Assembly (NCBI GenBank): GCA_963995525.1
Contig: OZ023214.1
Span: 19,096,667-19,160,666 of the forward strand
Direction of reading: 5' to 3'
Source: Escarpia spicata
Taxonomy: Eukaryota > Annelida > Polychaeta > Sabellida > Siboglinidae
Length of the DNA stretch: 64,000 bases
Position numbers and translations under genes: made by a program. This document shows positions 13,097 to 28,100 of the stretch, piece after piece. Numbering within the stretch: the first letter of the stretch is position 1; every line of letters starts with the position of its first letter. A model generated the notes under the pieces. That model saw only the letters and a list, made by a program, of their open reading frames with translations, had not been told where the DNA came from and made no database searches.

Positions 13097-15227
13097 TGTG
13101 ACAAGTTACTCCAAAACTGCGGTTCCAATATATATATAAGGGTGTAGAAACATAATTTGCCCTGTTTATGACGTTTAGCTAAAATAAAACGGGTGTATAC
13201 GGGTCTATAAATAGTACAAAGCAACTGACAACAACCCCGAACGACGCGATAACGGCCGTGAAAAGTTGCCGCAAACTACGACGGCTGTCGCGAGTCTAGG
13301 GTTAACCTTATCCCGGCTGCGGTCCTACCCCTGCCGCCCTACACCCGTCCCACACCGACCGTGGCCCTACAGCTGTCGTGACCGGCGCGTGAAGTCTCAT
13401 TAGAAGCAATTTCTTAAATTTCATGCCGATGTTTATGCGCAGCGCGGCCCGGGGAACAGCGGCCGTAAATACGTTAAATACGCCGTCCGTCCCGTACATC
13501 AGCAGCGCTCAGGCCGAGACACACACGCGTCAGCATAACGGCCGCGTCGGTGCATAGTTATACATGCACTCGGTGTGCCAAACCACCGACGAATTGTGTT
13601 GATCTTCTTTGTATAAAAGGCGTGGTTCCAAGTTTCTTTCATTCCGTCTTTCTTATTTCTTTCTTTCTTTTTTTCTTTCTTATTCTTTTTACATGCATTA
13701 ATAACAAAACAAAGTTTACGTGTACAGTCTGTTTAATAAACAAATGCGTACTTTTGTTAAACAAATTATTTTGATCGTTATATCGGGTAACTTGCGAAAG
13801 TGTGTAGAGCCTTATGCCTGTGTCAGACTATCTGTATAGGTTCACACAACAGCGAGGCGTCAAGCCGGTGAAACGGGCCGTGGGTTGTTCCGAGCCAGAA
13901 GTTCGTCCTTACTATAAGATCATATTAGAAACACGCGTTAGTTATAAGGTAGCTTACGCTAATAATTAAAAATAAATACGCTAAAATTTAACATTGAAAT
14001 TGTTATAAAATATAAAACGTATCTATAGTTTTACATAAATATAGTAACTTTTGCAATTATTTGCAGGGGGAAATTATAAGAATAAGTCACGACAAAACAC
14101 CTGATGGTCAAAGGGGCAGATCAAGTTTTTCATTACGCTTTAGCGCGCGAGCACAATATGCAAATTCACACTCTTGGCACGGGGTACTTTCGGCCTGCGA
14201 CACCGGCTTAACGCCGTGGGGAGAGGACGAGAAGCTCACAAGAGATTGTCTGGCCTAGAGCCTCTCCCGGTCTATGACGGTTTCCGTAAACACTCTGTAT
14301 AGGATGGGAGATGACGCGCTCGGCTCGCAGTCTTGGCGCGTTCACGTCCAGATTACGACCCACGTTACATGTTATTCGAAACTTAGCATTCTTATCGACG
14401 GGAACGCCGACTTATTTGACAAACGACGCCCTCGGGTTGCTTCCAGCTTGCCGCCCTCCCGTTTTACGCACGGCCCCCCTTTCCGGGTCAAGGGACAGGT
14501 ACTAAGTTTTGGTGGCGAGGACAGCTAGCCGATTCCCACGATAATCCGCGGGGTAATCCGTCCATAACAAGTTATGTTGTCGCAAATGCGGGGAAGCGGT
14601 GGACGCGATTTATTCAAAATAGCAAGCGAAAACTGCGGCGTAAATCGATCATAATTGCCTACCGATATAAATAATATTATGTAAATTAATAAACGTTTGT
14701 ATCGGGAAATGTTTATATTGCTAATATATGCCTACATGACGGCAAACTGAACATTTAACAGGACACAGAATGTATTATAATAAACATTTTACTATAACTT
14801 TATAGACATCATCGTCACGGATAAAACTTACTGAAAAATGTATTGTTTTTTATGCATTGGAACGTTTTGATCGCTATCTGAAATAGTGCATAAAAAACAC
14901 TATTTGCACGTCACTATTAATATCCGGGCTGCTACCGTAGCAACTAAACTAAGCAGGGATCGAAACAGGAATGAGAACCTTCACAAAACTTTGGGATACC
15001 GATGTTTTTTCGGACTTGCTTCAGGAATGTAAACGATTTCAACATCTCTGGTTGAACAGACGGTGAAATCGTTTGAACATGGTACAAGATCGTATAATTT
15101 CACGACAAGAAGACGTGCATTTATTATTCAATAAAACAATATGCAATTAAACACAATAACCTCGTTCTGGACGCAATATTGAATGTAATGAAAAAGCGCA
15201 GCGCATTAAAACAACTCTTTAGCATGG
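13097..15227. other. non-coding; candidate regulatory islands
   Basis: CpG-rich blocks at about 13200-13560 and 14060-14560 lie in AT-rich DNA. The second holds a cluster of binding-site cores: CACCTG (14098-14103), TCAAAGG (14108-14114) and the octamer ATGCAAAT (14158-14165). No coding frame is supported. Confidence 0.4.
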
Positions 15228-15396
15228 ATACCGATAATCCGGAATCATTGGCATCCGGATATTTTTTCACAGCATCTCAAAGGCTACTAGACCCTATATC
15301 CCGATGTGCATGATTCGTTTATCCGGAAAATTCTTTAATCCGGATACATCACTGAAGACTAAAGAATAAACACTATGAATTGAGGTTCCACTGTAT
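15228..15396 (-). mobile_element. pogo/Tigger-like transposon end
   Basis: On the minus strand the sequence begins TACAGTGGAACCTCAATTCA and continues with several ATCCGGAT/TCCGGATAA cores, as in terminal regions of pogo/Tigger-type elements that duplicate a TA target. I did not find the opposite end, so this is probably a fragment. Confidence 0.4.
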
Positions 15397-17695
15397 GCGA
15401 TTTCAAACCCTTCGAATGCTCCAGTCCATGCCGTTATAGCAAAGCACGTTTCTGTTTTTTATTATAGTAACGGTAAATAAATAATTTATCACCAGACAGT
15501 TGGATATATTTTACGATCGTACACATTACCACAAATTAATTTTTCGTAACAAGAATCGCCAGGGTTGTTTTTGAATTACCGTGACGGTAAACGAACAATT
15601 TATCGCAGAACAGTTGGATGTAATTATACGATCGTACAAATTACGATAACATTATTTTACGTAACAAGAATTGCAAGTATATGTAACCATTGGTAATACA
15701 TTTCCATTTTTTTTGAGAAAGTTTCGACGATGGATAAACGCCGGCGCGAGTAGTATGCTTTCTGTGTAGATGTTTTCAACTTCGTTGCTCTCTCAAATAC
15801 GATGTCACCGAAAATTCAGTGTGTTGAAGGTTAGATGTCGGCCTGACAATTATCTTTGGCAAATTACCAAATATAACGACACAATTGAATTATATCGACC
15901 GTTTAAAAAAGTACGCTTTCATAAAACCGAAAATAGACAATTTTTAAACCATTCACCAAATTTGCATTCGTAAAAGACGGATTCATGATGATCTAAACCA
16001 TTCGATGAAGCATTTTAAAATAAATAAGATGGATTTGTTTGAAGTGGAAAAGCGCCACATAAACAATTTACAACAACATATCAACAACGTTGGACCAAAG
16101 ACTTAATATACTTAATTAATATATATTTGTGGGACAGTAGAATAGACAATTATATGCATCGACAACCAACGCAGACATTTAAGCCCACGCCGGTTCTTGT
16201 GAACACGTGTGGAACACATGGAACGACCGTCGAGCCGATTCCACCGGGTTTTATTTTATGCTCCGCAGCAAATCTTGTAGCGGTGAGACAAGGCTGGTAT
16301 GTGTCAGAGAGAAACATAAAAGCCCCCAGAAACCCACCAGCTGGGGGACCCACCTCACAGTTGACTGATATAAACGTCATTTGTCATCTGACGCAGCTGC
16401 TGACCCTAATTTCATGGTCAATAGCAACGACTTTCGCATGTAGTTCTCACGACCTCGGCCAGGTGGCGTTGCTGAGATGAAGACGAACGACTGTGGGTTC
16501 TCAGGTGTTTATGACATTGGCAAATTATCGTAATCATCAGTTATGTTTGTTAGACGGCGTGTTTATGAGTTATATTTCGCACGGTAGTGTATTTCAATAA
16601 GTATTTGTTTTATAACTAATATCAGCTCGTATTTACTGTTATGTTCGTTCACCTTTACGGCTGTATTTGGGACAATCGTTAGGTCCGTTCGTTTCTGGTT
16701 GTGAAAACTAATAATTCGTTCTTCTTTACGGCTATTCATAGGGTGAAAAACACAGTACCACTTGTAATGCAAAATGGTTGTTCCGACCTGGGAAATCAAT
16801 GTCTCGAGCAGAATTTCAGTCTGGGATCCCGTTCTCCCAAACGATTCCCAGGGGGTTGCCCTGGGTTTCAGTTAACGAACGACAGTCAAACATCAGTTCC
16901 AGGAAAGGTTTCACAGTCAAATTAAGAAGAAATCTTATTTAATGGCTTCTTATTTACACTGCACACATTGCAATACCTATGTCAAACTATTCAATCATTT
17001 TTGCTTAATTCTTAATTCCATATTTTTTTCCCACCGACATATTAAGCAAATTAAACGGTAACCTGCAGCGTATTATTTGTCTGTGACAAACATGTATACT
17101 TTCTCACGTTGCCCTCTTTCAAGAACCCCCCGTAGCGCCGTCACCCCTCCGAGCCCACCCCCGCTTATCCTCCTTCGGTTCGCATTACGGTAGGAGCATC
17201 AAGCCGTCTTCTCTCCACGCCGATGAATGGCCGCAATGTTCGCGGGGCATATTTAGCGGACGCGTATAATAAAACCCGATATATTGTTATTGCCACTACG
17301 TTGATACGCGCCAGCCGGCCCGCTGGCAAATTGCTGTTATCAACGAGGCCGTCTGCAAGTCGTCAATCTCGCCTCGCCGAAGTCGACAGGGAGGCTCCCG
17401 TGGGAGGGCGCGTCGGTAGCCACCGCTCATAGCAGCAATTATGGCCGAATTGTTGCCTTGTGATTGATAATCATTTTGCGCTGTTGTGGATATTATATGG
17501 CAAGCTGGCACCAATATCTGATGTATCTTTAATGTAGTGAAATATACGCCCTGTAGGACCTCTTAGTTTGCAGCGAGCGACCTATATATAGCAACGAACG
17601 CAATTTGTGGAAGTGTAGTCTTTTTATTACATGGTAATTATGATTAACATGAAATATGCCTATCACATCATTCTGGACAATTTTGACATCCCTTA
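15397..17695. other. non-coding; candidate regulatory island near 17.2-17.5 kb
   Basis: Mostly AT-rich. A CpG-rich block at about 17130-17430 is followed by TGATTGAT (17461-17468), the core of PBX-HOX composite sites. No gene is supported. Confidence 0.4.
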
Positions 17696-17769
17696 AGATA
17701 TATATATATATATATATAAATATATATATATAAGTATATATATATATACATCTTATAAGTAATATCATA

Positions 17770-17811
<42 letters not shown>
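17696..17811. repeat. (TA)n microsatellite
   Basis: AT dinucleotide tracts, interrupted near 17718-17775. The last part abuts the left end of a hAT-like element, and a matching tract resumes at its right end. Confidence 0.9.
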
Positions 17812-17814
<3 letters not shown>

Positions 17815-18527
17815 GGATGGGTTCAAGTACTTGAGTATTTAAATACAACAAGTACTGTACTTGTACTTGCCACTTGGTTGAGTGCAGTACTTGGACTTGG
17901 CCGTCAAAATACTTGGACTTAGCAAGTACTTTCCCAAGTACATTTTATGTTTTCGTTAAATATTTGGCTCTATCTAAAGGATTGAAAAACAATCGCTACA
18001 GTGAAAATTACTGTACATGTGTTCTTATTTTGCACAAAGCTTCATAACACGAACCGTAATTGATGGTGCATGACATGTTGATTGGTGTATACCCATAAAG
18101 GGAGGAGAATCATAGGCACTTACAGGCATGTCAGCTGAGATTTGAAGCCATGATTCAAATTAAATGGGATAAGCTAACACTATCTCATCTCTTGATCAGT
18201 TGTATTGGTTTCAGATCTTCGAAAACCATCAGTTCATTTGTATTGTGGACTTTTTGGTAGACATAATTACCTTGGCTTAAGATAATGACTGAATAGTAGT
18301 CAATTGCATTTTTTTCAGAACCTCAGGTACGTTGAAATGGAGTGTTCAATGTATTTGACTGTACGTGACTAAAACGTTCAGAGTACTTTGAACTTGTACT
18401 TGAGTTTGTTTTTATAAAGTACTTGTACTTGCCTATATTTTTAGACGAGTATTTGTACTTGGACTTGGCAAAACTGAAAGTACTTGTATTTGTACTTAGG
18501 TGCATTGTGCATGTACTTGACCCATCC

Positions 18528-18530
<3 letters not shown>
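17812..18530. mobile_element. hAT-like MITE, 719 bp
   Basis: The element starts CAGGGATGGGTTCAAGTACT and ends with AGTACTTGACCCATCCCTG-like sequence (inverted match with one small gap), the CAGGG start being typical of hAT transposons. Both flanks read ATATATAT, consistent with an 8-bp target duplication, though the (TA)n context makes that ambiguous. Subterminal regions carry many copies of the hexamer TACTTG in both orientations, probably transposase-binding iterations. No transposase is encoded, so it is non-autonomous. Confidence 0.85.

Positions 18531-18580
<50 letters not shown>
18531..18580. repeat. (AT)n microsatellite
   Basis: About 25 AT dinucleotides, continuing the tract into which the adjacent hAT-like element inserted. 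Confidence 0.95.
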
Positions 18581-22019
<3,439 letters not shown>

Positions 22020-23110
22020 AACATTTAAGGCTGCTTCGTTAAGGTAGGTAGTATGGATTCCACCAAAAATCTTTAGTTTTCAACACAGATCAACCATATT
22101 TGGTACGCAGATACATACCAACATAGTTAAGTTTTTTTTTCTTCATGTTTCGCATAAATTATGCAAATTAGGTATCCAATATGGCCGCCATAATAGGAAA
22201 ATTAGGTATTTTTTGCCGCGCTCTAACCAAAAACGTATTCAAGTTACAAGCTTGTAATTTAGCACAGGGATTACTGTTATGCATATCTACTGCATGAATA
22301 TCACAGAAATCAGATATGTTGTGTTGTTTACGTGAAAACAGATTTTTTTGTCGAAAAAACCTATTTTGTGTAACTTTTTCATATAATTAACGCATATAAT
22401 TCAGAAACCATTAAATATATTATGATTTATTTTAATTCATGCAGTAGATATACTCATTAGGCACTGCGGTGCAAAATGTTTTGCAGTTATACCCAGTATT
22501 TATTCTACTAGAGCGCAGCAACTTTAAGTACTCACAGCAAAAATGGTATTCCGAGAAAACGATGATAAGGTAATTTTGTATAACCAAATTCTGCCAAAAT
22601 CCGTCCGAAGAAACCTCAATATTGCCACTTTTTATTACTTTTTCAGCTAATATACTAACTGCATATTGAGGTAAGGATATGAAAGTACACAAATAGCAAA
22701 GAAAGTCCTTTTCCAAAAAAATTTCAAAAATCAATTTTTTAATCCATACTACCTACCTTAACTGGTTTAGTCCACTGCGAATCCGGTTCTTTCATGTCCA
22801 CAAATGTAATGTGAGAACAGTTTAAGAAAGTGCATACATTTGTACGGTCGAAAGAACTGACTTGGGTCGTTACATCTCGCAGCTGACCAATGCCAAATTG
22901 CCGGGCTAACATTTAGCCTTCAACCCACTGAAATTGACAGAGAGATTGAGAGAGCAAGTAAAGGGTACGAATTAGATAAGCTAATAAGTTAGTCTAGTAT
23001 TTTGTTTACCAAAACCGTACATAAAAGTTGCACAAACGTATGTCGTAGTGGATACAAGGTAGGTGTTTTGCAAAATTAATCTAAAGTGAGATGTAAAAAA
23101 ATCTGAAATT
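22020..23110 (+). repeat. dispersed repeat family, copy A (interrupted)
   Basis: The left end (CTGCTTCGTTAA) and the part after 22761 (ACTGGTTTAGTCCACTG onward, to about 23110) are one copy of a roughly 500-bp repeat, split by a MITE. It shares ordered segments with copies near 29185 and 37988: CTGGTTTAG, then TTTAGCCTTCAACCCACTGA, then GTGGATACAAGGTAGG and AAAATTAATCTAAAGTGAGA-type sequence. Confidence 0.75.
22043..22757. mobile_element. TTAA-flanked MITE, 715 bp
   Basis: Perfect 17-bp terminal inverted repeats (GGTAGGTAGTATGGATT at 22043-22059, its complement at 22741-22757) lie directly between TTAA tetranucleotides (22039-22042 and 22758-22761). TTAA duplication is characteristic of piggyBac-type transposition. 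The interior is AT-rich and encodes no transposase. It splits a dispersed repeat whose other copies show the uninterrupted sequence. Confidence 0.88.
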
Positions 23111-24534
23111 ATATATAAAAAATCACAACTAAATTGGTCTATCAGGTCTACCATATACCCGAAACACAATTCCACACTTATGCCAATAAATTATTTTATT
23201 CAAAATGAAAGTATGAGTGCGATTTCCATTGGCATACCTGAGGGCAGCCCCTGTGTTTTATAATAATTTGGTATTTAGAGTTGTTATTGATAAATCGTTT
23301 TGATATAAGGCGAATATGCCTAACTGTTTGTTTCGTGAGAGCTGTTTTGTGAAAATACACAAACGGAAAGTAGAGCTTATAGGCCTGGTTAAAACAAATT
23401 CTTAAATGTGTCAATACTGGTATCTTTCAATGTGCAAAATAATCTATAATTCGAATGCTGCAGTACGTTTATATTAGGCATGCATGGCGGTAGGCGCACA
23501 CAAGACTATGATAACGTTAGCATAGTTGACAAACTCAAGTATACTGGCTCCATGCGACGGATAAATATGAACATTTCATTTGGAACACATACAGTAGATG
23601 GCGACACTTGCATTCTCGCAGCACACGGGGACAGGTCACTATTGGCCTAGGTTATCGTCTCTCCCTCATCCCGTTTATAGAGAAATGAGACATGATCATT
23701 ATACAAAACAACCAACCAGCTCTGGATTAGTTAACAAATCAAATTTAATATCAATGAAATGCTTAGACCTCACTGTCCGACTTGTGACAAGACAAATTTA
23801 TTCTGCTTAAAACCTCACCAACACGACAGTGAATCTGTTGGCAGCATTGGTGAAGCATCCCACCATTATCCTACATTATCAATATATAAAAACAACAATC
23901 ACTACACCGGGCATAAGCCATGTCAGCAACATGTAAAGTACCAATTTAAATGTCACGATCACATTGAAGAAAACATATTGTTTTCTAAAAATTGGCAGTA
24001 TTAAGGCTAACAAATGTAAGTACACCTGTAGTTTGTACCTTTACGTTTAACACATCGTAAATTAGGTTCACAGATCTTCAAATCTGTGTTGTGCAAATAG
24101 TTTAATAGAAATCATAATTTCTATGTGCAGTTTGTTTAATCAAGTAGGTATTGTTTGTTAAAATACTTGAAAGAAAAACTTTGATCATTAGACTGGGTAA
24201 CTTGCAAAACGTTGTAGTATGTTATGCTGCACGACTTTTGCCCCAATTTCGACAGGGCCCGGTCAAAAACTATTTAATTATTCATTTGATGGTCTCACCA
24301 GAATAAGGCAAAGTTGATTTAATTGAACAAAAAATATGTACTAATGAGCCAGCATATTGTAACGGATACCAGGTAGACAGAGGTGCCACGTCTACCACTT
24401 TGGCAGTACATTTACGGGTTTTCTTTTTTTAATCTCGCGGTCTACCGAAAACTACCGCCTTTCACATAAGAAATGCACCAAAATAATTAAATGCATCTTC
24501 AACAGGTAGGTTTTTTTTTCTTCTGATAGCTTTG
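23111..24534. other. non-coding, no gene seen
   Basis: AT-rich sequence downstream of TMEM143. No supported gene. A short ACAGATCTTCAAATCTGT inverted repeat lies near 24070. Confidence 0.45.
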
Positions 24535-24540
24535 TTTATT
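24535..24540 (-). terminator. TMEM143: candidate poly(A) signal of TMEM143
   Basis: AATAAA on the minus strand, about 280 bases beyond the stop codon. Its use is inferred from position. Confidence 0.45.
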
Positions 24541-24820
24541 GCAGCAGGTGTTTTTTTAAAGTAAGTCTAAAAAGAAATGAGTGAAAAGAATGAACTACAG
24601 GTGGGACCTTTAAAACTACCTGGACATGGGGGAAACGTTTCCCCAACTGTCCCACAAATCATGTCCTTCCTACAACGCTCCTAATAACTTATTCGTCCCA
24701 CTGCAGTACGACTCTCAAAGCCAGCAGTAACAAGCACACCAACATCTAGACTGAGCATATTTTTTAAACTACTGCTTCAGTTTCTGTCTCTCACCAAGGA
24801 GAGCTCCACAAGTGCGGGTT

Positions 24821-25140
24821 TTAGAACCAGCCGTATTTCCTGCGTGCCTCGGCCTCCTTTGCGTAATCCTCTTCCGTCCCCCCGTAGACGTACTGATCGT
24901 ACCCTTCGATGATGTCACACTCCTTGGCCCGTGCGATTATCGACTGCGGTGCGTGTGGAAGATTGCGCATGGCTGTGTCCAGTGGTAGCACGTGAAGGAA
25001 ACTTTTAGGGTCGCCCGAAAGAAGGCCAAACTCGGTGAGAAGTTTCAGTGATTCGTCGGTGTCGAAGTCGACCTGCGCGCCTGTCTGTTCTTTCAGCCAG
25101 CGCTCTACTCTGTCCTTAAGGGTCTCCGCAGGTATGGAGC
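24821..25140 (-). CDS. TMEM143: TMEM143 exon 6 (C-terminus)
   Basis: Encodes SIPAETLKDRVERWLKEQTG to the C-terminal YGGTEEDYAKEAEARRKYGW, then F and stop. The acceptor is TTTACAG. The first two bases complete a Gly codon begun in exon 5. Confidence 0.95.
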
Positions 25141-28100
25141 CTGTAAACACAGTTAATAATGTTCAGTTTATACATCTGGTCCAGTTCACTGCAGCTGAAA
25201 CTGAATGTTTAAAATAGTATTCTGTTTAAAACAGAATAACATTAAATAAATATTTGTAATATCATAAATGAAATTATATATATATTTTGTTATATAAAAT
25301 CGTTAAGATGGTCATGTATGTATACATTATCATGAACCATAATAAAGGTTAATACAATAGCAGCCGAGTAATTTGATAGTTCCCCAACTGCCATGGTTCA
25401 TTCACATATTATACCTTGATAACAAGTACTTGTAGTACAACAATACATTCCCCAAACCCCCAACCACTCGTTCCTTGACTTGGCCCTCAGCAATTTGGCA
25501 CTGTTTGGTTATCTTTGAAGTCATAATCTGTTGTTAGCAGAACATTTGGCAGTTACTGCTAATTTGTAAGTCATAAAGTGGGGTAATAGACTGCAGTTAA
25601 ACAGTCAAAAAGTGGAATAAAAGACCAGAGTTATGAGAATTGTGAATGCAGGAAAAGATTGGAGTTATACGAGTTGTAAAATGGAATAAAAGAATGGAGT
25701 CTTCAGAGTCTTAAAGTGGAGTAAAAGAATGCAGTTATGAGCCAGAAAGTGGAGTAAGACTGGCAGTAGATTAAGTGCAGGTAGTGTACATAATATTTTT
25801 TATGGAGAATGCAACTGAAGTTAAAGAACTGAAGCATCAGAAGGAACTATTATAATTACAAAAGTAACATTACAATAAAAGTAGTTACAGCATCCACGAA
25901 ATACCAATAATAAAACAACATAACAAAACTACACAACTAATTCCCCACAATTCATCCATCAATGCACACATCTGACTACTTATAATGACAAGAAATCGAC
26001 CTAGAACAGATGGTTGCTTGACTGCTGCTGGTGGACTCACCAAGGTCTTGCACTTTCTGGTCACTACTGTCCAAGGCCATCGTCTGAGCTGACCGGCTGG
26101 CCAGGAGGAAGCTGTATGCAAGCAGCGCCTGTTTAAACATCTCGTCTTCGGCCCTATCCACGAGTAGGGTCAGCAGGCCGCGGTTACTGGCAAGATTGTT
26201 GAAGTAAAGAGTGCGAGACTGCTCCACCATGTACTTGCAACACCGGTTCTTAAACGATGTCCATGACGCTGCAGCCACGCTACCAGTGGCAAGCGTCAGA
26301 ACTAACGTCCACGGCGCGTCCACTCCTGCGAGCATCGTGACGACCTTCGACAAGATGCCGAAACTGGCGAGGGTCGTCGCTATGGTAACGACGGCTTTAT
26401 CGGTGACAGACATCTGGAGAAGTCCGTCTGGTAACATGTATTCAAGGGCGTTCGTCGGTATTTCCTTGAAGGCTTTCAGGGTTAGCTTGCTGTCGTGTTT
26501 GAGGCGGATCGCGACAACGACTCGTTTGTAAAACGACAGGGGTTTGGGAGGCGGGACACGCAGGATCACGTCCCGTAGCTGCTTGTACCAGGGGTAACGG
26601 AGGGGGGGTGTGTCCTTACCCAGAACCCACAGTTGCAGGACATCATATCTGTCCATGTCCACGGAGACCTACGGCCAGGAAAAGTTAGTGTGTTGGACAA
26701 AGCTGGCATCACATACAATTAACATTCATGTATGTATACATGTATTCATGAAAATAGTATTGCTATGATTTATGTTATTTATATTATAGTGCTGTTTTTC
26801 TCTTCAACTGCACTATCTGTTTTCTTGTTAAATTATTCCACTTGCACCATGGAATTACTTATGTATAACATGTATTGAGAGGGAACATTAGCCACTTGTG
26901 GCTTAATACCACCATTATAGAAGCTATAACAATGTATGTCTAAAATGTACCACTGAATGTATTGTATTCTATAATAGTAAACCATCAGAACCATACACAC
27001 AACAAAAACCATACACACAACAAAAACCATACACTCAACAAAAACCATACACTCAACAAAAACCATACACACAACAAAAACCATACACTCAACAAAAACC
27101 ATACACACAACAAAAACCATACACACAACAAAAACCATACACACAACAAAAACCATACACTCAACAAAAAACAAACACTCAACAAAAACCATACGCACAA
27201 CAAAAACCATACGCACAACAAAAACCATACACACAACAAAAACTGATTCATTAAGTATTGTCAGTTTGCTGGCACAATATTTTCCAAATTCATAGATTCT
27301 CACAATGGCTCTAAGGGAGAGGTGGTTATCACTCTCTAACTGTATGTAGTCTTCACTTGTAAGACATTCCTTACATTAAGACATTTTGAAATTTTAGATA
27401 TTCCAAGGTGAAATATATGGCCATTCTTAATGTATTGTAAAACCATGACAACCGACAAGAGATATATTGCAGCAATGCAAATAAAATGTTCTTTACCACA
27501 TTTTGCAGTGGTACTTAAAACATTCACAATATCCATCTCTGTTGATTTTAAACCTAGTAACTCCAAATTAAAATGTAATCAGTGCTCAAACAGGGATCGA
27601 TCTGGAAAAAGACGTGCAAGTGCCACACCAGAGACAGAACTACGTGCCTTTTCGAAATTTTATGTTCCCAAATCAGTTCATTAAAATTTTATTAATTAAT
27701 TTGCATGATAGTATGATCACTCAAATAACTTGGTTTCATGGACTGGTCATGCTACTACGGTCTACTGCTCCAAGGATAGGGAGATTAATAAAAAATGATA
27801 AATACGATGCAGCAGTTTGTGACATTGAGAGACAACAATTCACATACGAGAGAGCACCAAGTAAAAAGATTCAAAGAACCATGTTGATTAAACCTTAAAA
27901 AACTCATTGATACACCTATGAACAGATGTATGGAAGAACCCCACTCAGTCTGTGGTTGAGACTGCATCGGTGCAATCTTCTGAGAGGAGATTCGATTGTA
28001 AGACTATTAAGTTGTGGGATAATCACCCAATTACATTAGCCCAATTAAATTAAATTAAATTATATATTGTCCAGTCATCAACGTAAGATGTGATTTTAAT

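Noticed and set aside
12730..13224. Poly-Leu and Asn/Ser-rich frames
   Set aside because: Produced by the (CAA/CAG)n tract; no splice sites or conserved flanks.
26833..27303. Val/Cys/Phe-rich hydrophobic frame on the TMEM143 strand
   Set aside because: 18-bp minisatellite in intron 4; the frame is a period artefact.
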